From the NCBI GenBank assembly GCA_018907035.1, contig JACCIC010000095.1:1380001-1444000 (forward strand): a DNA stretch of 64,000 nucleotides, given 5' to 3'. A program made the position numbers and the translations under genes. Shown here one piece after another: positions 61,801-64,000 of the stretch (position 1 is its first letter; the number at the start of each line of letters is the position of its first letter). This DNA is from Sycobia sp. Sy_11. Taxonomy: Eukaryota; Arthropoda; Insecta; Hymenoptera; Epichrysomallidae. The notes beneath the pieces were generated by a model. It had not been told where the DNA came from. It saw nothing but the letters and a program-made list of their open reading frames with translations, and did not search any database.

Positions 61801-62775
61801 TTTATATGCACTTAAAATACCAGCATATCTTGAAAAGTTTGCATATGCCATTGGCACCGTAAGCGGATACGGATTAATTTCAGTTGAAACCACCTTTAAT
61901 CCTGACTTTCAAATGAATATAATGTCAAACGGTCAATCGGATTTTTTATTAAAATACGCATTTGTCAGAATTTTAACAGACGATGAGTGTACTAAAACTT
62001 TTCCATTGATTAATAAAGATACGCAAATGTGCGGTATTATGATGACTGAACGATCAGATCAACGATGGGGTCTCTGTGCGGTAATAGAACTTTCGCATAT
62101 TTTGAAAAAATTCATATTCAAATCTGAATAATATACGTTTAAGAAATTTGAATTAATGCATATCCAAATAAATAACACTAGATAATAGTTCCCAAAATTG
62201 AATATTGAAAAATATTATCAATATATTCCATTGATTATAAATGCATTGAATTCATCTCGGATAATTGTATTTAAGAAAAAATATAATTCTTTTTGTTTTC
62301 GATTCAGATATGCTCAAGAATTTACAGTAGTAGTCATAATTCCAACTTGAGCATTAAATAAATTTAATTGAAGGTTCATTTTGGTGAAAAATATTGAAAT
62401 AAAACGACAGTATTCAATAAATAAAAAAATTTGGTTCGCTGAAATAATAAGACTTTGTTATCAAATTAGCTTCGGTTTAATAATGAAATATAAAAAATAA
62501 TGTAAATTTTTCATGATTTAATTTCGTCGAGATAATATTATTGTTATATTTTATAGAAAGATATAGGCGTTCCACTAACGTTTGGCAGTAAAATAGTAGG
62601 GATCGCAAGCAGAATTTCGCCAGATTGCGATGATACTGTAAATGGTGCTGTTTACACTAAAGTATCGACTTTCTCACAATTTATACAAACTATAATAAAT
62701 ACAGAACCGGACACAATGGATATCATTGAAAATCTTTACGCCACTGTTTATTACAATCGGCCCCACATAATATAA
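58343..62775 (+). CDS. Secreted serine protease homologue 2, catalytically dead (4 exons)
   Basis: Joined exons 58343-58406, 60596-60915, 61766-62080 and 62557-62775 encode 305 residues. Residues 1-21 form a signal peptide (MACSNLVLFIFTASIFYIAN). The chymotrypsin-fold domain starts at an intact IVGG preceded by RSES rather than an Arg cleavage site. VLAASQCF replaces VLTAAHCF (His57 to Gln), NDISVAK keeps Asp102, and CAKDIGVPL replaces C-x-GDSGGPL (Gly193 to Lys, Ser195 to Ile). It is therefore a pseudoprotease. Cys58 remains while its partner Cys42 is Gly; Cys168-182 and Cys191-220 are kept. The tail ends VYYNRPHII. Exon lengths and phases copy those of the upstream gene. Role unknown; secreted protease homologues elsewhere act as cofactors or venom components. 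Confidence 0.87.
58502..58531. repeat. (TA)n microsatellite
   Basis: About 15 units. Confidence 0.95.
58795..58880. repeat. (GA)n microsatellite, interrupted
   Basis: About 85 bp of purine-only GA repeats with GGGA and ACAT interruptions. Confidence 0.95.
60190..60480 (-). pseudogene. Unrecognised coding-like remnant
   Basis: On the minus strand, one frame runs with a single stop through SSAKTGVPSTISN, VPLDGTSKLVGISIWTRT and VVYIIDPLLGRDRRMRP. GC content is above that of the surrounding intron. KLVGISIW resembles the G-x-LVGI-x-SW strand of serine proteases, but spacing and context do not fit well. Family not established. Confidence 0.25.
60596..60915 (+). CDS. Protease homologue 2 exon 2
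   Basis: The acceptor TTTCAG ends at 60595, the donor GTAAGT starts at 60916; 320 nt, the same as exon 2 of paralogue 1. It encodes SESIVGGFYADE, GSASIVADKFVLAASQCF and YNDISVAK. An N-glycosylation-type NVT follows the SQC segment. Confidence 0.9.
60916..61765 (+). other. Intron 2 of protease homologue 2 with minisatellite
   Basis: 850 bp, AT-rich. About 40% is the 112-bp tandem repeat listed separately. Confidence 0.8.
61321..61654. repeat. 112-bp tandem repeat, three copies
   Basis: Units start at 61321, 61433 and 61545 with AAACTNTTCNACNGTT-type words, and each contains a GAGGTNATA word and GCTTCTTGTC. The first two copies are nearly identical; the third is more diverged and about 2 bp shorter. 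Confidence 0.9.
61766..62080 (+). CDS. Protease homologue 2 exon 3
   Basis: The acceptor TTTCAG ends at 61765, the donor GTAATA starts at 62081; 105 codons, the same as paralogue 1. It encodes LKKPLNVSSNVNLYALKIP, GTVSGYG, DFLLKYAFVRI, DDECTKTFP (Cys168), QMCGIMM (Cys182) and RWGLCA (Cys191). Confidence 0.9.
62081..62556 (+). other. Intron 3 of protease homologue 2
   Basis: 476 bp of AT-rich DNA with no feature recognised. Confidence 0.8.
62557..62775 (+). CDS. Protease homologue 2 exon 4
   Basis: The acceptor TTATAG ends at 62556 and the stop TAA is at 62773-62775. It opens KDIGVPL in place of GDSGGPL, then SKIVGIAS, SPDCDD (Cys220) and GAVYTKVSTFSQFI. A tail ending VYYNRPHII follows. An AATAAA signal is at 62810. 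Confidence 0.9.
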   Translation, partial: KDIGVPLTFGSKIVGIASRISPDCDDTVNGAVYTKVSTFSQFIQTIINTEPDTMDIIENLYATVYYNRPHII

Positions 62776-62985
62776 CGACCGTCATAAATTCCATATCATA
62801 AAGGAAGTAAATAAAAACATTACAACAGAATTTATTTTTATAAATTCTTTGATTTTCATAAATTCTTCTCCTATTAATCATTTCCTAACATAAATAATTG
62901 CTCCTTGCGTATGAAAGCACCGGGACGAAAATAAAAAAAGGTATTAAGCTGAATTATTTTTTTACTTAATGATCACAATAATTTC

Positions 62986-63110
62986 AATTGAACTGAGAAA
63001 TAATATATTCTGTTATTGTTCGACGTTTCGCCCTATGCCACCTGCATAGATGGTCAATAATATGACAAGTGGTCTAATCTTAGACGTACCATGCTGTTGT
63101 AAGAGATAAG
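62986..63110 (+). repeat. Dispersed repeat copy C
   Basis: Begins AATTGAACTGAGAAA, carries a CGACGTTTCGCCCTATGCC stretch and contains ACAAGTGGTCTAATCTTAGA (from 63,065). The latter is shared with copy A (42,534-42,565, minus strand) and copy D. Confidence 0.6.
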
Positions 63111-63457
63111 TAAGTTATAATATGAAGATGTTTAAATTAACTGTGAGAGTTCAATATTGCGTAGTAACGAATGATCTGAAAGTCTTTATCACACAGCTCT
63201 TATAAAATTATACAGAAATATTTGCCTACTAAGTTATTTTATTAAATAATTAAATAGCTACACAATATTTGCTTCGTGAAACTAACTTGAATAATGTAAG
63301 TTAATATATGTTCTAACACTACAGTAATTTTATTCTATATAGTTGTATGCCTTTACATCTATTTGACTCAGGAAAATACGCTAAATTGTCAAGCTTTTAC
63401 TTCATAAGGAGTATACGAGAAAATATCTTCTATGATAGAAGAAATGCCAATAATATT

Positions 63458-63570
63458 AATTAAACTGAGAAAAGACTATATTGTACACTTCGTCCAAGGT
63501 CACCTACGGGGCTCGTTCATACGATAACAAGTGATCTAATCTTAGACGCAAGACGTTGATTCAAAAATTA
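63458..63570 (+). repeat. Dispersed repeat copy D
   Basis: Begins AATTAAACTGAGAAA and contains ACAAGTGATCTAATCTTAGA from 63,527. It lies 472 bp from copy C in the same orientation. Confidence 0.6.
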
Positions 63571-64000
63571 GGAAAGTCATAATAATTTATCACAATTCAA
63601 TCTAAATAACAACAGATTCCAACGTAAAATATAATTATCGAATGTATATGCCGTAATCGAGAAATCAGTTTTGCAAAATAATACACCTGAATAAGCAATG
63701 AAATTGCTTCGATGCTGAAAAGTTGAATAACTATGTCTAAAAGCCAAAAGCAGTAAGATAAAATGTAAAGAAATTTTTCAAGGAAATTATTAAGGATGAA
63801 CGCTCCGGCTAAGCCTAGTATAAAGAGGGTGTAAAATTATCTGTGCTTCTACCTGTAAAAGACCAGTGTAAATAGCTCTGGATCGATATTTTTCTATTAC
63901 GAGGCCTTTCATCATTTCTTATATTATCTGGATTTCTGTATTTGTTATTTGGACATTTGTCAATATTTGTTAAATAAGAAAATAACTCGTGATTTAGATT

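Larger units (their letters stand above)
62816..64000. other. Downstream DNA with two dispersed-repeat copies
   Basis: AT-rich. Two diverged copies of one repeat start at about 62,986 and 63,458. A TATAAAG box lies at 63819-63825. No exon is visible before the window ends, so any further paralogue would lie beyond it. Confidence 0.5.

Noticed and set aside
48405..62775. Active trypsin-like proteases
   Set aside because: Both copies lack the His57 and Ser195 residues and have Lys at 193, so catalysis is not expected.
49319..62775. Protease genes as dead pseudogenes
   Set aside because: All exons are open, splice sites are intact, exon lengths match, and promoters and poly(A) signals are present. 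The proteins are pseudoenzymes but the genes look intact.
63819..63867. Promoter of a third protease homologue at the window end
   Set aside because: A TATAAAG box is present, but the nearest CAGT initiator is 46 bp away rather than about 32. No ATG or signal peptide exon follows before the window ends.
1..64000. CRISPR arrays, operons or other prokaryotic systems
   Set aside because: All tandem repeats are microsatellites or minisatellites without spacers. Genes are split by spliceosomal introns, and no bacterial-type gene was seen.
1..64000. tRNA or rRNA genes
   Set aside because: No T-arm GGTTCGANTCC with a matching acceptor stem was found by eye. Isolated GGTTCGA words (about 4,073 and 44,463) lack cloverleaf context.

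Overview
This is eukaryotic, almost certainly insect, genomic DNA. Genes are split by GT-AG introns, the intergenic DNA is AT-rich with CpG-rich islands, and dinucleotide microsatellites are very dense. The left gene is the insect PAR-bZIP clock/growth transcription factor Pdp1. A hymenopteran host would fit the texture (GC islands in AT-rich DNA, expanded secreted serine protease homologues), but that is inference and the species cannot be named from the sequence.

Layout. Positions 1-18,091: DNA upstream of the first recognisable Pdp1 coding exon. It holds several GC-rich promoter-like islands, many (TA)n, (CT)n and (CA)n arrays, and a 56-bp minisatellite. Positions 18,092-34,286: five consecutive plus-strand coding exons of Pdp1 (first PAR segment, Gly-rich linker, second PAR segment, basic region, leucine zipper). 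All junctions are GT-AG and all phases are compatible, but the N-terminal exon or exons were not identified. Positions 34,287 to about 39,500: probable long Pdp1 3' UTR and downstream DNA, again full of microsatellites. Positions 40,000-48,300: AT-rich gene desert with a decayed non-LTR retrotransposon gag fragment on the minus strand (43,496-44,990) and small repeats.

Positions 48,405-62,775 hold two plus-strand tandem paralogues. Each has four exons, with lengths 64/320/315/213 and 64/320/315/219 nt. They encode secreted chymotrypsin-fold proteins of 303 and 305 residues. Both are pseudoproteases: the His57 and Ser195 positions are replaced (Thr/Thr in copy 1, Gln/Ile in copy 2), Gly193 is Lys in both, and Asp102 and Asp194 remain. 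Each keeps the Cys168-182 and Cys191-220 pairs, has one orphan cysteine at a different site, and ends in a conserved C-terminal tail. This pair is the most novel part of the window. TATA plus initiator promoters with matching spacing can be seen for both.

The two halves differ in texture. Twenty-two (TA)n arrays longer than about 30 bp lie in the first 39 kb, against four in the last 25 kb. No tRNA, rRNA or CRISPR array was seen. Pdp1 and the protease-like pair are neighbours with no evident functional link.
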